From assembly GCA_963920575.1 (NCBI GenBank), contig OY986966.1:22825656-22889655 (forward strand): a DNA stretch of 64,000 nt, read 5' to 3'. This DNA is from Narthecium ossifragum. Taxonomy: Eukaryota > Streptophyta > Magnoliopsida > Dioscoreales > Nartheciaceae. Shown one piece after another: positions 36,301-48,300 of this stretch. The notes below the pieces were generated by a model. The model ran no database searches, had not been told where the DNA came from, and saw only the letters and a list, made by a program, of their open reading frames with translations. Position 1 is the first letter of the stretch; each line of letters begins with the position of its first letter. The position numbers were made by a program, and so were the translations under genes.

Positions 36301-39300
36301 ATACAAATGATACAATATATTTCCTAAAGGAAAAGAAAAAGAAAACTAACACCGACCATCACTCATCCCTAGTACGGTTTGATGTTTCAGCCAAACCGAT
36401 CCATTTTGGCTGAAACCAATCAAGTTTCTAGTTTCTACCATATCTGGCCCTAAAACCTAAACAAACTAGAAAAGGCCCTTTCCGAATGGTATCACATGTT
36501 TTGGCCTGTACTTGAAAATTTCATATCAGTTCTGATTCATTAAAGGTTGAAACAGTCTCATAAAACCTGAAAAATAGATGGTTGAATCAATTAATTCCAT
36601 CAGGTCAAATTTCCGATAGTTTTACTATGATAGGTTAGATTCGGCAACTGACCCACACATGTATGTGTACAATACTCCCTGACTTCTTACATCTTTGATT
36701 TTTCAATTTCCGGGGTGTATACCACTCAAAAAGCTTCTAGTGCATGAGAATCTTCTTTAAACCATGAATAGCAAATGTACCCTCCATTAATCTCCTTTTC
36801 TCGTATGTGCCCTTTCACCAATCTAACTGCATTATCTAAAAGGTAGCTAAAATGCTTTTAAAAACTGAAACCAAAGATTCATGTGTCGATCAGCAACAAA
36901 GTTGGCGACGAATAAATATCAAGAGTCGGCTCGATAACGGCGACCAAATCGGGCACATGATTAACGGATTTTAATTTCGGATCCGCAATAAAGTGCTTAA
37001 TGGGTGGGTTCGAATGACCAAACCCATTAAAGCTTATGATGAGCATACCTAATCCGTTAAAGGCTTAAAACACAAATAGATTTCATAAAAACCCTAATGA
37101 ATTTCACCTCTCCCCGTGTCCCTCTCTTCCTCAATGGACCCCGGCGGCTTCTCAGTGACTTCTTAGAGACATTGATCTCCCCCGGTGGCTTACCAGGCAA
37201 GGATTGCCGCGCCGATGGTACGTACCGCCGGCACGGTGCATACTGACCCGATACGCCACCGTGCCGGTCTTTTTAAATCTCAATCCCAATCCCAATCCCA
37301 ATCCCAATCACAATCACAATCACAATCACAATCTCAATCTCAATCTCAATCTCAATCTTTATCTGAATCTTTATCTTTTATCTTAATCTATCTCTATCTC
37401 TATCTATATCTATATATATCTAAATCTAAATCTAAATTTAAATCTTATCTATATCTCGATCCATCATTAACCTCTGATTGTATTAGTTAGGAAGGATGGA
37501 GCAATACGTACTGGCTATCACCATGTGCCTGTCGAAACTTAGTCGAAACTATAAAGTTTCAACCGGCTCTTAATGGGACTCCCACGAACCCGATACGTGG
37601 GAGTTTTTTGACCCGATTGGCTACCAGCACGGTAAATACCGCCCGGTACACATAGTATCAGGCGGTACGGGAAACCTTGTTACCAGGTACTCCTCTCTCC
37701 ACCTCTTATTCTTCCTCCCTCCTCCCTCCCTCCCATCCGGGTGCTGGCTCTCCTCAATGGTGATGTCGGCACAATGGGTTGGCATGGCCAGTCTTGGTAG
37801 CACGTGCAGTACCACCTCATGAGATAGCAAATAAACAAATAGCTTAAGAAGTATTTTTTATTAGTTCAAAGAGAAAAACGTTGAAGTTCAGGAAAAGGTT
37901 GAGCGCTATCATGTATCCAATTTGATAAGCTTCCTAAACATCATCGCCACAAGCATCACGATCAAAGACTTTTATGACATTTCATAATACAAAAAAAATT
38001 TCCTGCATCAATTGGTTGATGTGGATGGCAACTTTCTAGATATACTCATCTTTTTCCAGCTTGCAAACTTATCAATCTAGTCCTCCTACTGTGACTTTAA
38101 TCTTCAATGATTTAGAAACTTCAAATAGTTAGGTGAGGATCTGACCTGATATATGATAGCAATGATGTTTTAGAAGCTATTAAAGTTCCAGACATACATT
38201 AGGAGAAGTAGATGAAAACTATGACAAACTGGTATAGGAACAAGTAAATCCAGGAAATTGTTTGAAATTTAGTAACGAACTCCTCTCACACAGAGATATT
38301 AAAGAGAATAATTTACGTTGCAGAAAGCCAAGGTAGTGAGGAGTATCTTAACTGTTAAATCAATTTTTTTGTAATTAATAATTTCAGTTTCTAGGACACA
38401 TGTTGAAAGTTGACTTCTCTAGTGGAAATTGACAGACCAAAGTCAATAAGTGGTCCGTGAATATACTCTTCATTTCAGCTAATCCTGCATCAAGCCCTCA
38501 TAACCACTGAACCACCTTGATAATGTAGTCAAAAAATGAACGATCCTTTGGTTTCCTAGCACTGCTTTGAACTTAAATATAACTATGACACAAAAGTTTT
38601 TCCTAGTGGAATAACCCATGTAGCCCATAATACAAAATTTGTAATTTTGTACGTGATGCAAGCATTTGCCACTAGAGATTTCAGTTTTAACCCTAATATC
38701 AGTACAGCTAGATTTAAGCTATTTCATACCCAAATATAGATTCTTACCTTCAACATATCCACCAATAAATAATGAAAACATGAGAAACGATTCTTAATAG
38801 CAGTGAAATCAGTGGGTGACTTTAAACTGAGTAGAAGGTCCACTAATTCACCCATGGAAGTCGTGCAAAACCAATTGTGCTCCTGCATGATAACAAGACA
38901 CCATCAGCATAGAATTGGCAATTGGTCATACAGATCTAGAATATACTGAAATCCGTCCATGCCTTAATAATCCTGCTCAAAGTATAGTATGCTTCACAAT
39001 GGCAAATTCCATCAGCATCCTGCAACACATAATTCGGTTGATGAGGGCTAACTAAGGAAGAATTCAAGCGTCTCCAAGTACAAAGGACAAGGGTGTGTAA
39101 AGACCCCGCAAAAGTAGTAGTACCAATAACGAGGGCTTAAGGAAGTCATATATTATATGGATGAGATCTGCATCAGCTGCTTCGATAAAACATGAAGCAA
39201 GTTCCAATACCAAAGACCTGAGATGAACAAACTTATTAATTCCTCATCACATCTAAGTTTTCAAATCAGCTAACAGCATATCTACATTAATTACTGGGAG

Positions 39301-42300
39301 TAATGTACCATGTAGTGATTTACAAATATAATACGAACCAAAACGTATTTCATGAAGACATGAACTGTTGTTAGAGATAGATTTCCATAACAAATATGGT
39401 ACAGCTGTATGATAATCTGACCTATATTCTTTCAAATTAAGCAAAATATGCTGCGCTGTTTTAACTAAACAAGAAAGGAAATTGAAAGCTGTTCATGAAA
39501 GAAACTGCTTATGCTAAGTTTCAAAAAGGTAGGGGTTATCATGGTCTCCACGCAGACACCAAGCTGAGTGCATTGGACCAAATGCCAAACTCATGTACAT
39601 CACAACTTATAGAATTAAATATTCCACGAAACAGTGAACAGTATGTTTCTATACATGCCACATCTAAATAGAAATGGAAAAACATCTCATGCTCGAGATG
39701 ATGTATTATTTTATGTAGTATGTTTCGAAAATAAAGCAGCCAACTGTGGCTTTAGAAGTGAAATATTACGACAGTGTCAGTTTGGATTCATTTGCCATCT
39801 TACATGGCACTTGACATGTACCAACTTGATTGTTGGTGCTGGTCCTTGACAGCTACAAAGGCAAGTGCCAAGGTGATCTTTACTTATTGAAGCAGTAGCC
39901 GGCTTATTCGCTTAACAAACCACTTCATTTATGTTCGAAAACTTCAGGCCATTTCTCTTTTTGTTTGCAATTTCAATCCACTTTCACTTTTTCCCGTACC
40001 AAAATGCCCCTGCTTTACACACTTTCTTTCTTTTCTCTTTCCCTTCTCTTTTCTTTGAGCCTACCACATGACAGAGAGCCTCATCATACCTAAGTATCAC
40101 CAAAGGCGAGCTCTTCTCACCACCACCACCTCCTTTCTCACCCCTCTATTTCTAGTTCTTTCATCTCTCTGCTCTTCTTCTTTCTTGATGGACAATGCTC
40201 ATATGCATTCTGAGAGCTACAACTATCCCATAGTACGAGAAACCTTAGGAGCTTCGAAGGCAGAGCGAGGGAGAACAAAACACATTTCTGGGCATGGTTT
40301 GAAGTTTTAGCTGATCCCGATCCGAAACTCCATACCGTATCGGGTTTTAACACCTACAGATTCCAAAACTAGGCCCGAAATCACCGAAACTAACAACACG
40401 AATGGGATTTTTGCTCGGACTGATACCGATACTGAAACTGAAATTTTAAACCTTGTTTCTGGGGAAACCCATCAGGCACTTAAGATATCTTAAAACCCTG
40501 GTCCTCCTAACTTGCTACCGCACAAGCTCCTTGAAAAGGACTGTTCAAAAAGCCAATACAATAAACTGGAACCTATTCATCCTTCAAAGCAATTACCTTG
40601 TACCCTGTAAACCCAAACAGCATGGCCACTTGCTATACAACATAACCAACTAAACCCTCCCTTTATTTCAGCTCTACCTCCACAAAATGAGAGAGAAGAC
40701 AATCATACTACTTTTTTACCATAATATCCATGTCTCCATGAAAAATTAAACACTGCAGGTCATCCAAGACATGCATTTGTTGGCAGATTCAAAACACAAC
40801 CAAAAATATATTAGTAACGAGCATGTATTATCTAGGAACAAGGATTGCAGTTCCAGCCGGCATAGGGAATGCTGACATAAACTTTATCATGTCTGTTAGT
40901 TTTTTGCATGAAATAAGTCGCGCTCCAAAAATAAATTGCGCCAGTTAGAAATGAGGTTCCAGCCGGCATAGGGAATGCCGACATAAACTTTATCATGTCC
41001 GTTAGTTTCTTGCACGAAATAAGTCACGCTCCAAAAATAAATTGCGCCAGTTAGAAATGAGGTTCCAGCCGGCATAGGGAATGCCGACATAAACGTTATC
41101 GTGTCCGTTAGTTTCTTGCACGAAATAAGTCACGCTCCAAAAATAAATTGCGCCAGTTAGAAATGAGTTTCTGATGCTCTCCTTTTAGACCATTAGAGAG
41201 TGAGAAAAGAAGAGCCAAAGAGGAGAGGGGAAGGCAAGGCAGAAGATAAGAAAGCAGGGAAATAAAAAGATCATTAAGTCAGCAACCGCAAGGTAAATCC
41301 TTTACTTCGTCATGAATTTGTAGCTAGATTCCATAAATTAGTGCTCGATCTATGATTTTTCCCCTTTTTCAAAAATAAGAAGCTAGACTTAAGTAATGTA
41401 AGGAATCTTTTCCATGGAGCTGGATCCATGGAAAAAAGGTAAGAGTGATGAAAATTGGCTTTCCACGACATTTTTAACAAATAGCATTGCAACCAAAATC
41501 GAAAACAGAAATTAATTAACTTGGAGGCAAATGATTGGGGCCCTAATGATCTGCCCAATTGCGTTGATTGCAACCCAAGTTTCATAATTTTGGCAAACCC
41601 AAGGGAAACTAACTTTCCCTGATCTTTAAAGCTTAAATTGTAAAAAAATCTTAGTTCAACGTTCCCCAATTTTGGCTATATATTAGGCCCGATTTTTTAA
41701 AAATAGCGATTCTAAGAATTCAAACTCAAGAGAATAAAAATAGCATAATGTGCTATAATTATTAGGGGGATCATCCACCCATTCAATGTATCGTAGTTAG
41801 TTTGTTTTCAACATAAAAATTCATTATTCACAGTGCCACGAACCTATAGGTTTTGTGCCGGTTTTTAACCAGCAAAGTTATCCTTGGCGTCAGAGGAATC
41901 TTTTTTCCCTAGAAGTAGGGGGAAAGGAGAGATCAGCATCGAACACTAACTTCTCCGAAATCTAAAAAATTGAGCAAAAAAGTCCCATGCCATCTAAAAC
42001 GAACTGGCACGGACCACATGGCGGCCACAACTTCACATGTTTGGCCATCATGCTACAAAAAATCACTGTGCCCAACACATTGCACTTCATACTGTTGTCC
42101 AAACAGTATAGATCAAGCAACATCTATAATTTTCCCTAGTGCTTGAAACCATGAACCATGGATTGCCATACCGACCGGTACTGTGCGTACCGGCCGGTAC
42201 TGTGCGTACCGGCCGGTACTGTGCGTACCGGCCGGTATTTACTGTCCCGATAGTCTTCCCCCTGGTGCCGGACTTGGGGTGAACCGGGTTTTTACCAGCC

Positions 42301-45300
42301 GGAACAGTAGCGTTTCGGCCGGTACGGCCCGGTTCATGCCTGTTTCGGCCGGTATGTACCAGGAAAATGCAAAAATAAGGGGTCGGTGCTGCAGGGAAGA
42401 AGGAAAAGGGGAAGAAGAGAGATGGAGGAGAAGAGAGAGGGAAGAAAGAGGGAGGAGAGAAAGGGATCTCACGTGTAGCAGTGAACTTATACATAGATCT
42501 CCATTATTGCCTCCATTTTGCTCACGTGTAGCAGTGAGGCCTTCACTGCTATAAGATAGGTTGTCATGAAGAGAGAGAGGGGAGAAGAAAGGAGTAAAAA
42601 AAACAGAGAAAGGGAGGAGGGAAGAAAGGCAGGAGGAGAGAAGGGGGGCGGGGGAGAATGGACATTGGGGGAGAAGATGGGGAAATAAGAGAAGTGGAGG
42701 AGATGAGGCCACGTGGCCCGCAGGAGAGAGAGGGGGAGCTTCTAATTTAAAAAACTTAATAAAAAATACAAAAAATGTAGAAAAATTGAAAATAATTGTA
42801 AAACTATTATACTATCCAAAATTTCTAAAAAAACTTAATAAAAAATAGAAAATTGTAGAAAATTGAAAATAATTGTAAAACTATTATAAAATCTGAAAAT
42901 TCTAAAAAAAATGATAGAAAAATTTGAAAAATTTAGAAAAATTGAAAAAAAATTAGAAAAATTAAAAAAATGATGATCCGTGAATTATAGCTTTTCCGAA
43001 GTATTTTATTCATGAAATACGATATAAATTTGAAGGTGTAATACAGCTATTATTTATTTTTCATGTATTGTATTATACTACTTTAACAACTTTTCACTCT
43101 GCTTTCATATAAGAAATGATATTTGGCCAATTGGAGATGTTGAATACAAGTGAATATCAACTTTAATTGGTAATTACATTAGTTAGCTTCAATATATTTC
43201 AAATCAAATAAGAAACAAGCATAAAACGCCCTAAAAGAGGCCAAACCAGCCCTTCATGACCAGTTTGGATGCGTACCGGTACGCACCATACCGGCGGTAT
43301 GTACCGTACCGGCAAGTCGCCGGCTCGGCGCGTACCACCGGGATGACAATCCTTGCCATGAACTATATAGAGACAGAAAGAGAAAATACAACCATGAAAA
43401 CACATTCCCATGTCCACCTATTTTCTTGGAAATTAAAATACTCCAACATTTCATACAATTGTTCGGCATGGACAATTGTTAACATATCCAAGCAACATAG
43501 ATGGCATATATTAGTTATTACAAGATCGATTGGTTTCATCAACAATGCACGCGTTCATGGATTTGCATTAACCTCCCTCTTATAAATTTCAACACCATTA
43601 GACATCCTTATTTAAAGTTCTTGGATGAAATATATTGAATGATATCAAGTATTCAAGATCACACTGTCAAACAGTTACATTGCTACAACCAGATTTAAAA
43701 TAGAAATAGACTTAAATAATAGGTATATCTAAAGCTACTGTGGTTTAAACTTTGAATCATAAGAACTGATGTAGACATATACTTGACCAACATATTCCTC
43801 AGTTGCATGCACTCAATTCCCACAAGTCTACAAATGTATCCAGGCTAGCTACAATCGCATGCAACTAAGTTCATGACAATTCAGGTAAGGATGCCCAAGT
43901 CAGGGAAGAAATAAAAGGCATTTAATATTGCCAAGGACTAAATGCTTCATACGGCATAAAATTTTTGTGAGGTCTCTGATGCATTACAGTTTCCAAGCAA
44001 CGTGTATTATAACTCAAGGTTAACCTAGATGAAAAGAGTAGAATAGACAGATCTATGGATGCAGAAAAAAAAGCACATCATCACTTCATTTCCTTGTGAT
44101 GACCAAAAGTTAATCAAGCTTAGAAAGCAACTGTAAAAAAAAATTATGTGGCTGGAAATAGACAATCATCACCTCATTCCTTTGTGCTTTTCCCCTTCAG
44201 TTGTGCTCCTTGCATCTAGGGTTTTACTGCCTTCTTGTATATTACCATCAAATGATCCAAGCTCTGTGCCACCATTGTTCAATTCAAGCTTCTCCACCAT
44301 TGAAGCAAAAAACTTCTGAATGTTTTCACTCCCAACAACAAATGACAAACATTCAATAGCTTCCTGAAAGCACAAGAACACCGAACAACTCAGTTGATGT
44401 ACATGTAATTAAGATGATCATGGAAAGAGCCATAAAGCAGCAAATCTTCCTAGTGGAACAGAACATATTGACTAGGTTTAAAAAAAACTATTCTAGTATG
44501 AGCACCATCAGATCACATTAGCTCTCAACAGTGTCCAAAACAAATTAACTCCCACACTGTACAATGGGCTCCACAGACTAGAATACAGCTACTAGAGTCG
44601 AGTAAACTGGAACACTAACATACATGCACTCATCAACCTTATTAGAGGCAGCAGAGAGAGAATAAACGTTAATCCGACAGTGGACATTTGTTCGATCCAA
44701 GGTCCAAGGGTGGGGGTGGAGCCAGGAGAGAGATAGAGAGAGACTTAGTGGAGAGAGATTTCAGTTGGTGTAGAGAGACTTAGTGGATACAACTGGACAA
44801 ATGAAAAGGTACCAGGTGGCATGGGCCCACAATAGTCATTTACATCCTTTGCTTTACACAAGTAGCAAGCATATATTCTTGCACATATTTGTTTTTGCTT
44901 TACGGTGCTTTGGTTGGGCTGTATCGGGTGGCGTTGCACTGCCCGATACAACAATAAATATCAATCTGTGTTTGGTTTGTGAAGCTGTGTCAGAAATGCG
45001 AAAAGTAAAGAGGTGTATCCACCGATGCACCCTCCTTAAGACTGTGCCTGCATCAGTAGAAACGACCAAATTGGCCATTTTTACTGATGATGCATCAGGT
45101 GGTACAAAAGCACCCCAACCAAACAGCCCCTTAAAGTTTTAACTGATTTAGTTAACTTGAATTCCTCAATCCACTCAATCAAAATAGACGTCTCACTCAA
45201 GGTTAAAATATGACTAAAGAGGATTATTTACTCAGCTTCTAATCGATGCTATTACTATGCATGCAAGAAGCCAAGCTACCACTAAGGGCAGCTGTAACTT

Positions 45301-48300
45301 CTCATGTAGGCAGTCATGCAACAATAAAGAAGTAGCCACTAAAGAGATTCCAATTTTAATTGGTTGGTTAATAGATTTGGTCCCTTTCCAAGCAAAGAAG
45401 CTCTTTCCAAAAGAGACTTCATTGCAGAGGCTCTGTGCAATTAAATTCTGACAATTAAGAGAGCCTGCAATCTTTATTATTGGTCAATCTGGTCATTAAA
45501 TAGGATCTTAATGGGGCTTTAGATTGTTCAAAAGGATTTAAGGTTGTCTCCACAGTATCGACAAAATATGCCTATGTTTAGTACCAGCAGGCTGCTGGCA
45601 AAGAAATCAATGATATGGGTTTATATTCGACCTTTGAAGTTATGTTTACAAGTGCTTCATTTATTAAATTGATGATGTGCATAAAACCTCATGGATTTGT
45701 GTGGATGTGTAGTTAAGCTCAGTAAAAATAAACATCCACTTTGATTACACTAAAATAAATGATAACTTCCTAACTCCGTACCTTGTTTCTATATGGAAGA
45801 AGAAGCATACTAATGCAAGCCTAGAAAGCTCTGAGGGCAGATTGCTTCAGAAAAAAAGAAAAAAATTCAATGCCAGAGAACTTCCTACGGCTAACAGTAT
45901 CCACAAAACTACATCCAAAGAAACAATAGTTATAGACTGAGTTTCATAGTACTAACTCGAATAAAGATAATAAACTCTGCACACAAATTTGATAAGAATT
46001 AACAAGATACCAATATGGGAGGGAATGTGCACCTTCAGAAAAGTGCAGTTTTCGTTAGGCGAATGAAAGAATACGCCCGTCAGAGTTTGAATCAGATCCA
46101 TTGAACTAGACGCCATGGCGTTGATATTCCGAGATGCTGTCTTCTTTGATAGATAAGTGGGCAAACTTCCGAATTTGAGTGGAATGTCTTTGTAGATGGT
46201 TTTAATCTGCAGATCTCCACATAGTTTTGCATCATGAGTGCCTTGGATTGCGCTTCTATTCTCATTCACAAGCTCCTGAGAAAAGACACTGGACTTTATA
46301 AATAGGCAGTTAACCAAAAAGAATAACAAAATGGTGTTTAGAATAAAGCACAAACATTTACCACTAACAGCCACATCGCCACAATACTTGAAATTTTAAA
46401 GAAAGAAGCAAATAGGATTACGATAATGTAGGCAAACAAACCTGGAAAGCTCTAGCAACAGTTTCCAACAAAAATGGATCATCCTTCAAGGCAACAGCTA
46501 AAATATTCGCCAATGAATTAAAACTCTGAGAGGTATCAGTCGGATAACGGCAAAAGGAAGGAAGCAAATCCCAAAGTTGATGGGCATATGACTGCAAAAT
46601 TTTGACTGTAGGTACCTTCTTAACTGAAAACGAAAAGGCTAAAGTTTAATAAAATTTCCATCCAGAATTAAGATTGATCATACTAGCAGTTTATACTAAA
46701 ACCTTTCTTACATGCATCCTTGAATGATTCTGCAAGGGGCACAATACGTTCCACAAAATATTGAATTGGTGCTCCAACTATGGATTTCTTCAAGATAGGC
46801 AACAACCAAGCATTGGAACAAGTTAGTTCTTTAGCATGAAGAGAGATAGGAATAAGCAACAGGATCTTCTCTGGTCCCATAGCAGTCACAGCGGCTCCTA
46901 TGCATTCCTGGATCTGCATAAGGGAAAAATGAGAATCCTAATAAAGTTAGATTAAAGAGGTCGGCGACTCAGAACACTCATAAACAGTATTGTCATACTG
47001 GCTAGAAAAAAGCATAGTCAAACAGAATCACGTCTGTTGCAATGAACAGTACATGAAAGACCAAAGGTCCTAACATTTGCCATATGTGGAGGTGACAGTT
47101 GCCAGGCCTGGAGTATATTGATCAAATAATACAACAGTAAACTTAACTTGCAGCATTTTTACACAATAATGTCCAAATTTCAAATGGGTGATTCTATATG
47201 CACCACACATTCTACTCTCTACACCACATTATTTAATTAATTCCCAAACAACCCCCATCTCTTTCTTCTCAAACTAGTGGTGGTGGTGTGTTGTAGTGTG
47301 GTGTGATGGTGGTGGAGGCAGCCAGCAGCAAAAGTGGTGGAGGAAGCAGCATGAAGGATGGTGACAGTTGTGGTGCCATGGCAGCAACGATGATGGCGAC
47401 GGCAACGGCGGTGGCAGCACCGGTGGTCATGGAGATGGTGGTAATAGTGGCAGTAGTGGCAACGGTGGTGGTGGTCGGGAAGATGGATGGTGGTGGTTGT
47501 GGTGGATGATAGATGGTGGCGGCGGATACAGCAGCAGTGGCGAGGGCGAGCCAGGGGGCGGCTGGTGGTGGGGAAAATGGTGGTGATGTGAGATGATGAT
47601 AAGGGTATTAGATGTTTGATCTTAGGATGTGGTGTAGAGAGTAAAAGTAGTGGTATATATAGAATTTCTCATTCCAAATTTGCCAGTGGGCTGGCACGGA
47701 CCAATACATATTGTGCCAGTAATTTACCAAGACAATGCAAATATTGTCACAAACCTAGTGTTGGTACATGTATTAGGTCAGAAGAGCTTCATGCCATGGG
47801 CACATAGTTCGTGTCAAGTGTCGGCAAGAGACTGGTACGACACATATCATCAAAACAAATGCTTGTACCTTATTCTCACCAAGGTGAGAACCAGATGGAC
47901 AGAGATGCAACGTGAGATAAAAAAGGGTAATGGAATAGTAAAAGTAACAAGCCTGGCCCAGTTAAACATTGGTTCCCATTAAGGCAACACATAGTGAACG
48001 ATCTGACCATCCAAGATCCAATTTGAAATCCACTTGAGAATGCAATCCTGATTTCTTCCAATCGAGGATGCCATGGTGAACTCTTCTAGACAAACAACCA
48101 CATATAAACTGAATACAATTTTACAACTATGAACAATATTTTCAAATGTTTGGGGGATAAAAGTTAACCAAAAGGCAATTATCTTGTTGCATGGACTTAC
48201 AAGCTTCTTATTAGGGGTTTCTTCATCTCCTTGTGCTGCCAATTGTGATAGTTTCAGTAGAACATCCCTCATGTACACATATGAAAATTCGCCTGAAGAA

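Larger units (their letters stand above)
39218..44172 (-). other. Intron 8 of RRP12-like gene
   Basis: 5.0 kb, with a 163-bp miniature element, a three-unit 106-bp tandem repeat and hAT-like copy 3. The rest is AT rich with no recognised gene. Confidence 0.8.

Noticed and set aside
37185..37490. [17 protein letters not shown] frames
   Set aside because: Translation of the CAATCC/CAATCA hexamer array.
47303..47586. Gly- and Val-rich frames resembling a glycine-rich protein gene
   Set aside because: They fall wholly inside a Mutator-like miniature element with 9-bp flanking duplication and are GGN microsatellite.
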